Shown: positions 1 to 5,881 of the stretch, piece by piece
Numbering within the stretch: position 1 is the stretch's first letter
How the letters are laid out: the number at the start of each line of letters is the position of its first letter
Origin: Gracilibacteraceae bacterium
Lineage (GTDB): Bacteria; Bacillota; Desulfitobacteriia; Desulfitobacteriales; Syntrophobotulaceae
DNA length: 11,376 nucleotides
Reading direction: 5' to 3'
NCBI GenBank assembly: GCA_031263945.1
Contig: JAISEW010000052.1
Span: forward strand, 1-11,376
Notes under the pieces: generated by a model
Seen by the model: the letters and a program-made list of their open reading frames with translations, nothing else
Told to the model about the DNA's origin: nothing
Database searches by the model: none
Program-made: the position numbers and the translations under genes

Positions 1-11
1 AACGCTTCGTG

Positions 12-49
12 GTTCAATCTGCCGCACAGGATTGAACGCTTCTGGCAGA
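12..49. repeat. Overlapping inverted repeats upstream of the first gene (possible operator or leader structure)
   Basis: GTTCAATC at 12-19 is the exact reverse complement of GATTGAAC at 30-37, with a 10-nt centre. A second pair, TCTGCC at 18-23 and GGCAGA at 44-49, shares bases 18-19 with the first, so as RNA the two hairpins would exclude each other. AACGCTTC also occurs directly repeated at 1-8 and 35-42, 34 nt apart. The site lies about 90 nt upstream of the oxidoreductase start. A palindrome of this size could be an operator for the TetR protein encoded downstream, a leader structure, or the last unit of a repeat array outside the window. The sequence shows only the symmetry; the function is a guess. 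Confidence 0.4.
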
Positions 50-79
50 CAGACAATAGCCATAAAATGGTTCCAGTTG

Positions 80-118
80 GCGGGGGTTTTAACCCTGCAA
101 AAACTATTATACGAGGAG
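80..118 (+). promoter_or_regulatory. Leader hairpin and ribosome binding site of the FAD oxidoreductase gene
   Basis: An imperfect hairpin (80-87 with 92-98, loop TTTA, one G-U pair and one bulged G) ends in CCCTGC. It is followed by an A/T-rich spacer and TATACGAGGAG (108-118). GAGGAG at 113-118 sits 6 nt before ATG 125 and fixes that start. The same 11-mer, also behind a hairpin ending in CCCTGC, precedes the second flavoenzyme at 2138-2148. I found no convincing -35/-10 pair in bases 1-110, so the promoter may lie to the left of the window. Confidence 0.5.
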
Positions 119-124
119 AATGAT

Positions 125-1699
125 ATGTCAAAAAAATACGATGTCGTGATTGCGGGCGCGGGCCACGGCGGACTGACCGTCGGCTGCTATCTGGCCAAGG
201 CCGGTCTGGACGTCTGCCTGACCGAGCGCATGGATCAAGTCGGCGGCGGAGTCATTTCCACGGAGTACGCAGCCCCTGGCTTTGTGACCGATGTTTGCTC
301 GACTATCCACGTCATAGCTCCCCAGAGCCCCGCCATCAAATATGACGAGCTGGGACTGCAGGCCAAGTACGGCTTGAAATACCTTTATCCCGAAGTCCAG
401 ATGTGCATCCATTTTTATGACAACACGACCTTCTCAATTTTCAAATCCCTGGACGCGACTTGCCAGGAAATCGCCAAATACTCGGCTCAGGACGCGGAAA
501 GCTACCGGAAGTTTTACCAGTGGGCCCAAGGCGGCGTCAACATGATCGTCCAGGGTTTCTTTGCGCCCCCGCCGCCTTATGGCACATTCGCCACCATGAT
601 GGACAGCAGCGAGGAAGGCCGGGAACTCCTGCGCACTATGCAGATGAGCGTACTGGACGTAATCAACGAGTGGTTCACTAATGAAAAAGTGAAGATCGCC
701 CTGACCCGCTGGATCTCCGAGATCATGGTAGCGCCCCAGACTCAGGGCACCGGGATCATGCTCTTCGTCATGCTCGGCCTAGCCCACATGGAACCGGGCA
801 GCGGCATGCCCGTGGGCGGCTCCGGCAAGCTCAGCGAGGCCATGGAAGCTATGATCAAGGACCACGGCGGCACCATCCTGACCAACAGTCCGGTCAAAGA
901 GTTCATCGTCTCCGGCGGCGAGTGCAAGGGCGTCCTCTTGGAAAGCGGCGAAGAGATCCTGGCTTCTAAGATGGTCGTCAGCAATCTGAACATCAAGCAG
1001 CTGTTTCCCGGAATGGTCAAAGGCGTGGACGAAGGTTTTGTAAAACGGGTCAAGCGCCTGAAACACGCGGATTTCGCCTGCTTCCAGCAAAGTTATGCCC
1101 TGAACGAAGCCCCTGTCTACAAAAACAAGGACGTGAACCTGACCAAGGCTTTTATCACTGAATTCGCGCCGTCTTCCTTAGAGGAGTATCTGCGCTATTT
1201 TGACAATCTGAAGTACGGTATACCCGGCCACAACCCGTTGATCGCTGTCCAAAGCATCCACGATCCCAGCCGCGCTCCTGCCGGCAAGCACACGATGTAT
1301 TTTTACGAATACGCGCCTTACAACCTGAAAGACGGCGGCGCCGCCAAATGGGATGAGATCTGCGACTCCTATGCGGACGACCTCTTAGCTTTCTACCGGA
1401 AGTACACGACGAACATGACCAGCGAGAATATAATCGGCCATTGGTTTGAGTCGCCGTTGGATCTGGAGCGCCGCAACAACGCCTTTGTCCACGGGGACTT
1501 CGGTCAGCTCGGCAGCTTCCAGGAGCAGTTTATGGGTAATCGCCCCCTCCCCCGTTACAACTACAAGACTCCGGTCAACAAGCTGATGATGTGCGGCGCC
1601 AGCTGTCATCCCGGCTCCGGAGTGTCCTGCGGCGGGCGGGCGCCGGCCCGGGCGATTTTGGACGAAATGGGGATCAGCCTTGACGACGTCGTGAAATAA
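125..1699 (+). CDS. FAD-dependent oxidoreductase, phytoene desaturase/PYROXD2-like family
   Basis: This 524-residue flavoprotein belongs to the phytoene desaturase/amine oxidase-like superfamily, whose members oxidise, saturate or isomerise C-C bonds with FAD. The N-terminus has the dinucleotide-binding strand YDVVIAGAGHGG (residues 5-16, GxGxxG), the acidic residue E34 that contacts the FAD ribose, and a VGGG turn at 39-42. The C-terminus has the second FAD motif, about residues 487-509, reading CGASCHPGSGVSCGG. Relatives usually have THPGGG or AHPGGG here; this protein carries three cysteines (490, 494, 502). No signal peptide or membrane helix is apparent. ATG 125 was chosen because GAGGAG lies 6 nt upstream; the frame stays open back to TTG 32, but that stretch is the leader. 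The stop overlaps the ribosome binding site of the next gene, so the two are co-transcribed. Substrate unknown. CrtI-type carotenoid synthesis is unlikely, since no phytoene synthase gene is nearby. The family call is firm; the reaction is not. Confidence 0.85.
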   Translation: MSKKYDVVIAGAGHGGLTVGCYLAKAGLDVCLTERMDQVGGGVISTEYAAPGFVTDVCSTIHVIAPQSPAIKYDELGLQAKYGLKYLYPEVQMCIHFYDNTTFSIFKSLDATCQEIAKYSAQDAESYRKFYQWAQGGVNMIVQGFFAPPPPYGTFATMMDSSEEGRELLRTMQMSVLDVINEWFTNEKVKIALTRWISEIMVAPQTQGTGIMLFVMLGLAHMEPGSGMPVGGSGKLSEAMEAMIKDHGGTILTNSPVKEFIVSGGECKGVLLESGEEILASKMVVSNLNIKQLFPGMVKGVDEGFVKRVKRLKHADFACFQQSYALNEAPVYKNKDVNLTKAFITEFAPSSLEEYLRYFDNLKYGIPGHNPLIAVQSIHDPSRAPAGKHTMYFYEYAPYNLKDGGAAKWDEICDSYADDLLAFYRKYTTNMTSENIIGHWFESPLDLERRNNAFVHGDFGQLGSFQEQFMGNRPLPRYNYKTPVNKLMMCGASCHPGSGVSCGGRAPARAILDEMGISLDDVVK

Positions 1700-1708
1700 G
1701 GAGGCGTC

Positions 1709-2065
1709 ATGAAGCTTTACAGCAGAGAAAACCAGATTATGGTCGATGTCACGAAGCTCACGCCGGACGGCGCCGACCTTGAGATGAACGCCAAACTCAT
1801 GGACGCGTACTCTATGCCGATCCTCCTGCGCCCCGAGGAGATACCGGAGGCTTTCGCGCTCCTGAGCCCGGGGATCGTCAAGCACCTGTTGCTGATGGCC
1901 CGCGAAGGCTGCAAAAGAGCCGGCGTATTCCCCCCTGATCCGGCGGTTCTCTGGCGGAAGACCAAAAAGGCGATAACGGAACACCCGTTTTCATCCTGCG
2001 TCGCCGCCGGCCTGGGGCTGAGCGCGGGACTGACTCTGGCCCTGGTGTTCCGCAAACGACCTTAG
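1709..2065 (+). CDS. Small protein of unknown function with a C-terminal membrane segment
   Basis: I do not recognise this 118-residue protein. The first 90 residues look soluble and mostly helical, with acidic stretches (for example RPEEIPEAF, 41-49) and a basic patch WRKTKK at 82-87. Residues about 93-113 form one hydrophobic, glycine- and alanine-rich segment, followed by the basic tail FRKRP. This is the pattern of a tail-anchored inner-membrane protein with its bulk in the cytoplasm. AAGGAGG at 1698-1704 overlaps the stop of the preceding gene and lies 4 nt before ATG 1709, so translation is probably coupled. M11 (base 1739) is a weaker alternative start without a good ribosome binding site. 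Its position between two soluble flavoenzymes suggests a membrane tether or accessory subunit, which is inference. The glycine-rich tail recalls those of ElaB/DUF883 proteins, but I see no further similarity. Confidence 0.75.
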   Translation: MKLYSRENQIMVDVTKLTPDGADLEMNAKLMDAYSMPILLRPEEIPEAFALLSPGIVKHLLLMAREGCKRAGVFPPDPAVLWRKTKKAITEHPFSSCVAAGLGLSAGLTLALVFRKRP

Positions 2066-2098
2066 CAGGTCTGCCGCCATGCTTTAAGCGCAGTTCTG

Positions 2099-2148
2099 AA
2101 CCGCAGGGCGGTTGTTCGCAATCGCCCTGCTCTTCAATATACGAGGAG
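2099..2148 (+). promoter_or_regulatory. Intercistronic stem-loop with UUCG loop, then ribosome binding site of the OYE-like gene
   Basis: Bases 2103-2114 pair with 2119-2130 (12 bp, one G-U) around a TTCG tetraloop, giving a very stable hairpin in the mRNA. The next ten bases (TCTTCAATAT) are only moderately T-rich, so this is a poor intrinsic terminator. A competing hairpin pairs AACCGC 2099-2104 with GCGGTT 2108-2113. The hairpin is followed by TATACGAGGAG (2138-2148), the same 11-mer that precedes the first gene; GAGGAGGT (2143-2150) lies 6 nt before ATG 2157. Likely roles are partial attenuation, mRNA processing or stabilisation, which would tune the reductase relative to the upstream genes. 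Confidence 0.55.
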
Positions 2149-2156
2149 GTAACACA

Positions 2157-4112
2157 ATGCCCAGCAACTTGAACCAAGTGTTGGCGAAGCCGCTCCGCAT
2201 AGGGAACATCACCGCTAAAAACCGGATCTGGCTGTCGCCGATGGAGAGCAACACCTGCTCGGTCAATGGTGAAATCACAGAAGTGCAGCTTGCCCACTAC
2301 GAAGCGCGGGCCAGAGGCGGGGTCGGGCTAATCGTCCAGGAATTCACGGCAGTGGATGGCAAATACTGTATCAAGCCTGTGCAGACTCGCATCGATCACG
2401 ACAAGTACAAGGTCGGGCTATCCCGGCTCGTCAGCGCCGTCCACGCCTACGGCACGCCGATCATCTGCCAGCTGCACCACGCCGGCATGTTTTCGGAAGA
2501 CCCCGTGTCGCCCTCCGGCGTGGCCACCTACGAGCTGGGCAAGGGTCACTACATCCAGCCTCGGGTCATAACGACGGAGGAAATCGAGACGGCTCGGGAT
2601 AAATTCATCGCAGCCGCGGTGCGGGCGCAGGAGATCGGCTATGACGGCGTCGAGCTTCATGGCGCCACCGCCTATCTTTTAGCGCAGTTCTTCTCGCCTT
2701 ACAATAATAAGCGGACGGATAAATATGGCGGCGGCATAGAGGGCCGCATGCTGCTGGCGCTGGAGATCGTCCGCGGCATCCGGCAAAAATGCGGGCCGAA
2801 CTACGCCGTGGGCTACACAATGGCGGACAAGGACTGGCTCCCCGGCGGCGTGGACCGGGACGACGCCGTCATTTTCGCCAAGAGCCTGGAGCGGGAAGGA
2901 CTCACTTATCTGGATTTCCAGACCGACGGCACCTATGAGACTTTCACCCTTGAGCAATGCGCGGCAGGCGCCCGCCGTCAGCCCAAGGGCACTTTCGGCA
3001 CGACCAAAGTTTACAAGCAATTCCTGCGTATCCCCGTCACCTGCCGCTCGGCTGGCGAATATGACCCCGCGGTCTGGGAGGACGCTGTCAAAAACGGCTA
3101 TGTAGACGCCGTGCGGGTAGCCAAGCCCCATCTTGCCGACCCGGAACTGGCGAGGAAAGTTTTGAGCGGCAGAACGGAGGATGTGCGCCCCTGCATCAAG
3201 TGCCTGAACTGTCTGGATAGCGCTGTCGTCCGGCATATGTCTTTGAACTGCTCAGTCAACAGCGGCTGCGCCCACGGCGAGAAGCCATTGGAGCCCGCCC
3301 GCGCCGTCAAAAAAGTCGCTGTGATTGGCGGCGGCCCGGCCGGACTTGAGGCGGCTCGCGTGGCTGCGGCGCGGGGGCATATAGTAACGCTGATTGAAAA
3401 ACAGGATCATTTGGGCGGCAATTTCTATATCGCGTCCTTGCCGGTTGGCAAAGAGGATTTTCTCAGGTTTGTCGTCTGGGCTGAAAGCCAGTGCCGGAAA
3501 TTGGGCGTTGACATCCGCTTGAACACAGAGGATGCCGTCAAGACGGTCAAAGAGTTAAGCCCCGACGCGGTCATTCTCGCGACGGGGGCTAAACCTGTGG
3601 TCCCGCCGATAGAGGGCGTCAGCCAACCCCATGTCGTTTTGGCGCAGGATGTTTTGCAAGGCAAAGTCAATGTCGGTAAAAAAGTGGTCGTCATCGGCGG
3701 CGGCGAGGTGGGGTTGGAAACGGCGGATACGCTTTTGTTCAAAGATATTGCCCATGAGGTGACAGTCGTTGAGATCCTGCCTGAGGTCGGGCGGGACATG
3801 GCCGGTATGGACAAGGCTTCGCTGTTTGGCAACCAGTTCCCGAAGTATATCCCCCACCGGCTGAGGCTGGTCTGCGACTCCAGTGTCGAGCGGATCCTGG
3901 AGAAAAAAGTCCTGGTGCGCGACCGGAACTGGCGGAGCAGCGAGATCGAGGCCGACACCGTAGTCGTGGCGGCAGGTTACTCGGCAGATCGTTCCCTTTA
4001 TGACGCTGTCAGCGAGCTTGTCGGCGAAGTGTACGTCGCCGGCGACGCCGTTCGCGCCCGAAAACTTGTCAACGCCGTACACGAAAGCAACAACTATGCC
4101 AGACTTCTCTGA
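2157..4112 (+). CDS. NAD(P)H-dependent FMN/4Fe-4S/FAD reductase of the OYE/2,4-dienoyl-CoA reductase/enoate reductase family
   Basis: This 651-residue enzyme has the layout of bacterial 2,4-dienoyl-CoA reductase, trimethylamine dehydrogenase, BaiCD/BaiH and clostridial enoate reductases, which pass electrons from NAD(P)H through FAD and a 4Fe-4S cluster to FMN. Residues 1-340 form the FMN TIM barrel, with SPME at 27-30, QLHHAG at 105-110, and a VELHGATAYL block at 165-174 in which Y173 aligns with the proposed proton donor of E. coli dienoyl-CoA reductase. Cysteines 346, 349, 352 and 365 ligate the cluster with C-x2-C-x2-C-x12-C spacing. Rossmann motifs follow: GGGPAG (391-396, FAD) and GGGEVG (514-519, NAD(P)H), then the C-terminal FAD motif VYVAGDA. 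The cysteine that binds FMN covalently in trimethylamine dehydrogenase is replaced by E30, so FMN should be non-covalent. ATG 2157 is set by the strong ribosome binding site 6 nt upstream. The substrate is unknown; an alpha,beta-unsaturated carbonyl compound or thioester is typical. Confidence 0.9.
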   Translation: MPSNLNQVLAKPLRIGNITAKNRIWLSPMESNTCSVNGEITEVQLAHYEARARGGVGLIVQEFTAVDGKYCIKPVQTRIDHDKYKVGLSRLVSAVHAYGTPIICQLHHAGMFSEDPVSPSGVATYELGKGHYIQPRVITTEEIETARDKFIAAAVRAQEIGYDGVELHGATAYLLAQFFSPYNNKRTDKYGGGIEGRMLLALEIVRGIRQKCGPNYAVGYTMADKDWLPGGVDRDDAVIFAKSLEREGLTYLDFQTDGTYETFTLEQCAAGARRQPKGTFGTTKVYKQFLRIPVTCRSAGEYDPAVWEDAVKNGYVDAVRVAKPHLADPELARKVLSGRTEDVRPCIKCLNCLDSAVVRHMSLNCSVNSGCAHGEKPLEPARAVKKVAVIGGGPAGLEAARVAAARGHIVTLIEKQDHLGGNFYIASLPVGKEDFLRFVVWAESQCRKLGVDIRLNTEDAVKTVKELSPDAVILATGAKPVVPPIEGVSQPHVVLAQDVLQGKVNVGKKVVVIGGGEVGLETADTLLFKDIAHEVTVVEILPEVGRDMAGMDKASLFGNQFPKYIPHRLRLVCDSSVERILEKKVLVRDRNWRSSEIEADTVVVAAGYSADRSLYDAVSELVGEVYVAGDAVRARKLVNAVHESNNYARLL

Positions 4113-4135
4113 CTGGCGGCAATAAGGCGTAATGC

Positions 4136-4164
4136 TTGCAAATCCGCCGCATCAGGTATATACT
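4136..4164 (+). promoter_or_regulatory. Sigma-70-type promoter of the tetR-family gene
   Basis: TTGCAA (4136-4141) and TATACT (4159-4164) are separated by 17 nt, matching the consensus at 4 of 6 and 5 of 6 positions. Transcription would begin near 4171, just upstream of AGGGAG (4172-4177). This places the promoter inside the longest open frame of the gene, which begins at 4132, and favours the internal start at 4189. The regulator can therefore be expressed separately from the redox genes. No clear palindromic operator overlaps the site. Confidence 0.6.
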
Positions 4165-4188
4165 TACAATAAGGGAGATGAGGCCGAG

Positions 4189-4839
4189 ATGCAAGGCACG
4201 AGCGCAATTGAGGCTGCTAAGGGGTTTAGCGAAACCAAGCAGAAAATCCTCATGGCCGCGTCGGAGGTTTTCGCCGAAAACGGCTTCCGCTACGGCACCA
4301 TCCGCGAGATCGCCGAAAAAGCGGGGGCCAATGTCGCCGGGGTCAACTATTATTTCAGCAGCAAGGAAGAGCTTTATTTTTTCGTGGTTCGCTACTGGCT
4401 GGAAATGACGTTCCACGATTTTCCCTATGCGGAGCTTGCTGATCAGGGCCTACCCGCCAGAGAGCGTTTCCTGTTTTTCATTCGGGCTACCGTGAGCCGC
4501 GTTTTCGACCCGACCCGACCCGCCGCCTACGCCATGCTTTTCATTCGCGAGGCCACGATTGAGCAGACCGAGGTTTTTGACGAACTCATTCGCGAGACCG
4601 TCGCCCCAAACACCGCTCTCCTGCGCTCTATCATCAATGAACTCACTGAAGGCCGATTGGACGACGCGGGCCTGGATTTTTACGCCGCCAACACCATCGG
4701 CCAGTGCCTTTTTTTCCATATAAACCGCAAGATCATCCACTCTACTTTCAATATTGATCTCGACCGGGAAGGCGCCGCAGAGGAACTTGCGGCCAGGATC
4801 AGCGCCTACGCTCTGGGGGCTGTCACATCTATCCTATAA
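4189..4839 (+). CDS. TetR/AcrR-family transcriptional regulator, CecR (YbiH)-like
   Basis: This 216-residue DNA-binding repressor has the N-terminal TetR helix-turn-helix: a first helix at KQKILMAASEVFAENGF (17-33), then TIREIAEKAGANVAGVNYYF (about 37-56). The NxAxVNYYF form is typical of the CecR/YbiH group. The rest (about 60-216) is an all-helical ligand-binding and dimerisation domain, too variable to predict a ligand. The frame is open from ATG 4132, but the -35/-10 pair at 4136-4164 lies inside that extension. ATG 4189 has AGGGAG 11 nt upstream, so I choose 4189; 4132 remains possible. It follows the reductase by 76 nt in the same direction and probably controls the redox genes and itself in response to their substrate. 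That role is inferred from position. Three tandem CGACC units (4506-4520) encode part of the ligand domain. Its last 11 nt overlap the 3' end of queA on the opposite strand. Confidence 0.85.
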   Translation: MQGTSAIEAAKGFSETKQKILMAASEVFAENGFRYGTIREIAEKAGANVAGVNYYFSSKEELYFFVVRYWLEMTFHDFPYAELADQGLPARERFLFFIRATVSRVFDPTRPAAYAMLFIREATIEQTEVFDELIRETVAPNTALLRSIINELTEGRLDDAGLDFYAANTIGQCLFFHINRKIIHSTFNIDLDREGAAEELAARISAYALGAVTSIL

Positions 4840-5881
4840 ACATCGCGTCGCCGAAGCTGTAAAACCTATATCTCTGGCGCACGGCCTCCGCGTAGGCCGC
4901 CAGGACGTTTTCCCGGCCGGCGAAAGCGCTGACCAGCATCAGCAAAGTGGAACGCGGGAAATGGAAATTCGTGATAAGCGCGTCAATCGCCTGGAAGCGA
5001 AAACCCGGGTAAATAAATATATCCGTCCGCCCCTCTCCGGCCTCTATCCGTCCGGTCCGCGCCGCCGCCGCTTCCAGCGTTCGCGCCGCGGTCGTGCCCA
5101 CGGCGATCACGCGCCGGCCTTCGGTTTTGGCCCGCCGCAAAGCCGCGGCCGTCTCGGCCTCCAGGCGAAAATACTCGCTGTGCATGACATGTTCTTCCAC
5201 GGTATCCGTTTGGACGGGGCGAAAAGTCCCCAGGCCCACATGCAGCAATATTTCCCGCGTTTCCACGCCGCGGCCCCTGATTCGCTCCAGCAAAGCCGGG
5301 GTAAAATGCAGCCCCGCCGTAGGAGCGGCCGCCGAACCGACCTCCCGTCCGTACACCGTCTGATATCTCTCGCCGTCCGCCAGCGGCGCCGTTATATAGG
5401 GCGGCAGCGGCACTTGCCCCGCCCGATACAATTCATCCTCCCAAACCCCTTCCGTGCTAAAAGACATGACGCGCGCACCCGGATCGCCGCCGTCCGCGCT
5501 CCGCACCACGCCGCGCAGACGGCCGCCGGCGAAAACGACTGTCTGCCCCGGTTTCAGACGCCGGGCCGGTTTGAGCAGTACATCCCATAAAATTCCATCT
5601 GCCGGCGGCGCCGGCGTCCGAGGGGAAAGGAGCAAAACCTCCACGCGCCCGCCCGTACCTTCTTTGCGGCCCAAAAGCCGCGCCGGCAGCACCCGCGTAT
5701 TGTTCAGCGCCAGCACGTCCCCCGGCCGCAGCAGTTCCGGCAGATCGCGGAAAAACCGGTGTTCCGGGCGCCCGCTCCCGTCACGCGCCAGCACCATCAG
5801 GCGGGAAGCGTCCCGCTCGGGCAGCGGCGTCTGGGCGATCAGCTCCGGCGGCAGCTCATAGTCAAACAGATCAGTCCGCAT
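4829..5881 (-). CDS. queA: S-adenosylmethionine:tRNA ribosyltransferase-isomerase (queuosine synthesis)
   Basis: QueA transfers and isomerises the ribose of S-adenosylmethionine onto preQ1 at position 34 of GUN-anticodon tRNAs, giving epoxyqueuosine. The 350-residue product has the usual length and the family's blocks from end to end: DYELPPELIAQ near residue 7, LALNNTRVLPARL (57-69), the strongly conserved region AAAPTAGLHFT (184-194), LLHVGLGTFRPV, DALITNFHFPRSTL, and the ending YSFGDAMFIG. ATG 5881 gives the classic MRTDLFDYELP start. It overlaps the end of ruvB by 11 nt, with AAGGAG inside ruvB 13 nt upstream, a rather long spacing that suggests translational coupling. The frame is open further upstream, but that stretch is antisense to nothing and simply lies within ruvB in another frame. 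It is the last gene of the argH-led operon. Its 3' end overlaps the convergent tetR-family gene by 11 nt, and tgt does not follow. Confidence 0.97.
   Translation of the reverse strand: MRTDLFDYELPPELIAQTPLPERDASRLMVLARDGSGRPEHRFFRDLPELLRPGDVLALNNTRVLPARLLGRKEGTGGRVEVLLLSPRTPAPPADGILWDVLLKPARRLKPGQTVVFAGGRLRGVVRSADGGDPGARVMSFSTEGVWEDELYRAGQVPLPPYITAPLADGERYQTVYGREVGSAAAPTAGLHFTPALLERIRGRGVETREILLHVGLGTFRPVQTDTVEEHVMHSEYFRLEAETAAALRRAKTEGRRVIAVGTTAARTLEAAAARTGRIEAGEGRTDIFIYPGFRFQAIDALITNFHFPRSTLLMLVSAFAGRENVLAAYAEAVRQRYRFYSFGDAMFIG
4874..4911 (+). terminator. Possible terminator for tetR transcripts, embedded in the 3' end of queA
   Basis: CGGCCT (4882-4887) pairs with AGGCCG (4894-4899), and CTGG (4874-4877) with CCAG (4900-4903) across a 4-nt bulge. 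Three bases later comes TTTT (4908-4911). The hairpin begins 35 nt after the tetR stop, a plausible place for an intrinsic terminator, because the convergent genes leave no intergenic space. It lies within queA codons, so it may be chance pairing in GC-rich coding DNA. Confidence 0.25.

Noticed and set aside
32..124. N-terminal extension of the first flavoprotein from TTG 32
   Set aside because: The extension lacks a ribosome binding site and crosses an inverted repeat and the leader hairpin; ATG 125 has GAGGAG 6 nt upstream and gives the usual N-terminal strand of the family.
125..1699. Carotenoid phytoene desaturase (crtI)
   Set aside because: Family resemblance only; no crtB or other carotenoid genes are present and the C-terminal motif differs (CHPGSG with extra cysteines).
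4506..4520. Three tandem CGACC units inside the tetR-family gene, possibly a phase-variable repeat
   Set aside because: Only three copies of a pentamer; too few to slip at a notable rate, and the frame is intact. Ordinary GC-rich coding sequence explains it.
4774..4793. GCCGCA/TGCGGC hairpin near the end of tetR as a terminator for queA
   Set aside because: Six base pairs with an 8-nt loop and no T run on either strand; expected by chance in GC-rich coding DNA.
4754..5590. Long open frame on the + strand opposite queA
   Set aside because: The product is Arg/Pro-rich with no recognisable motif and lies entirely antisense to or across well-supported genes (tetR, queA).
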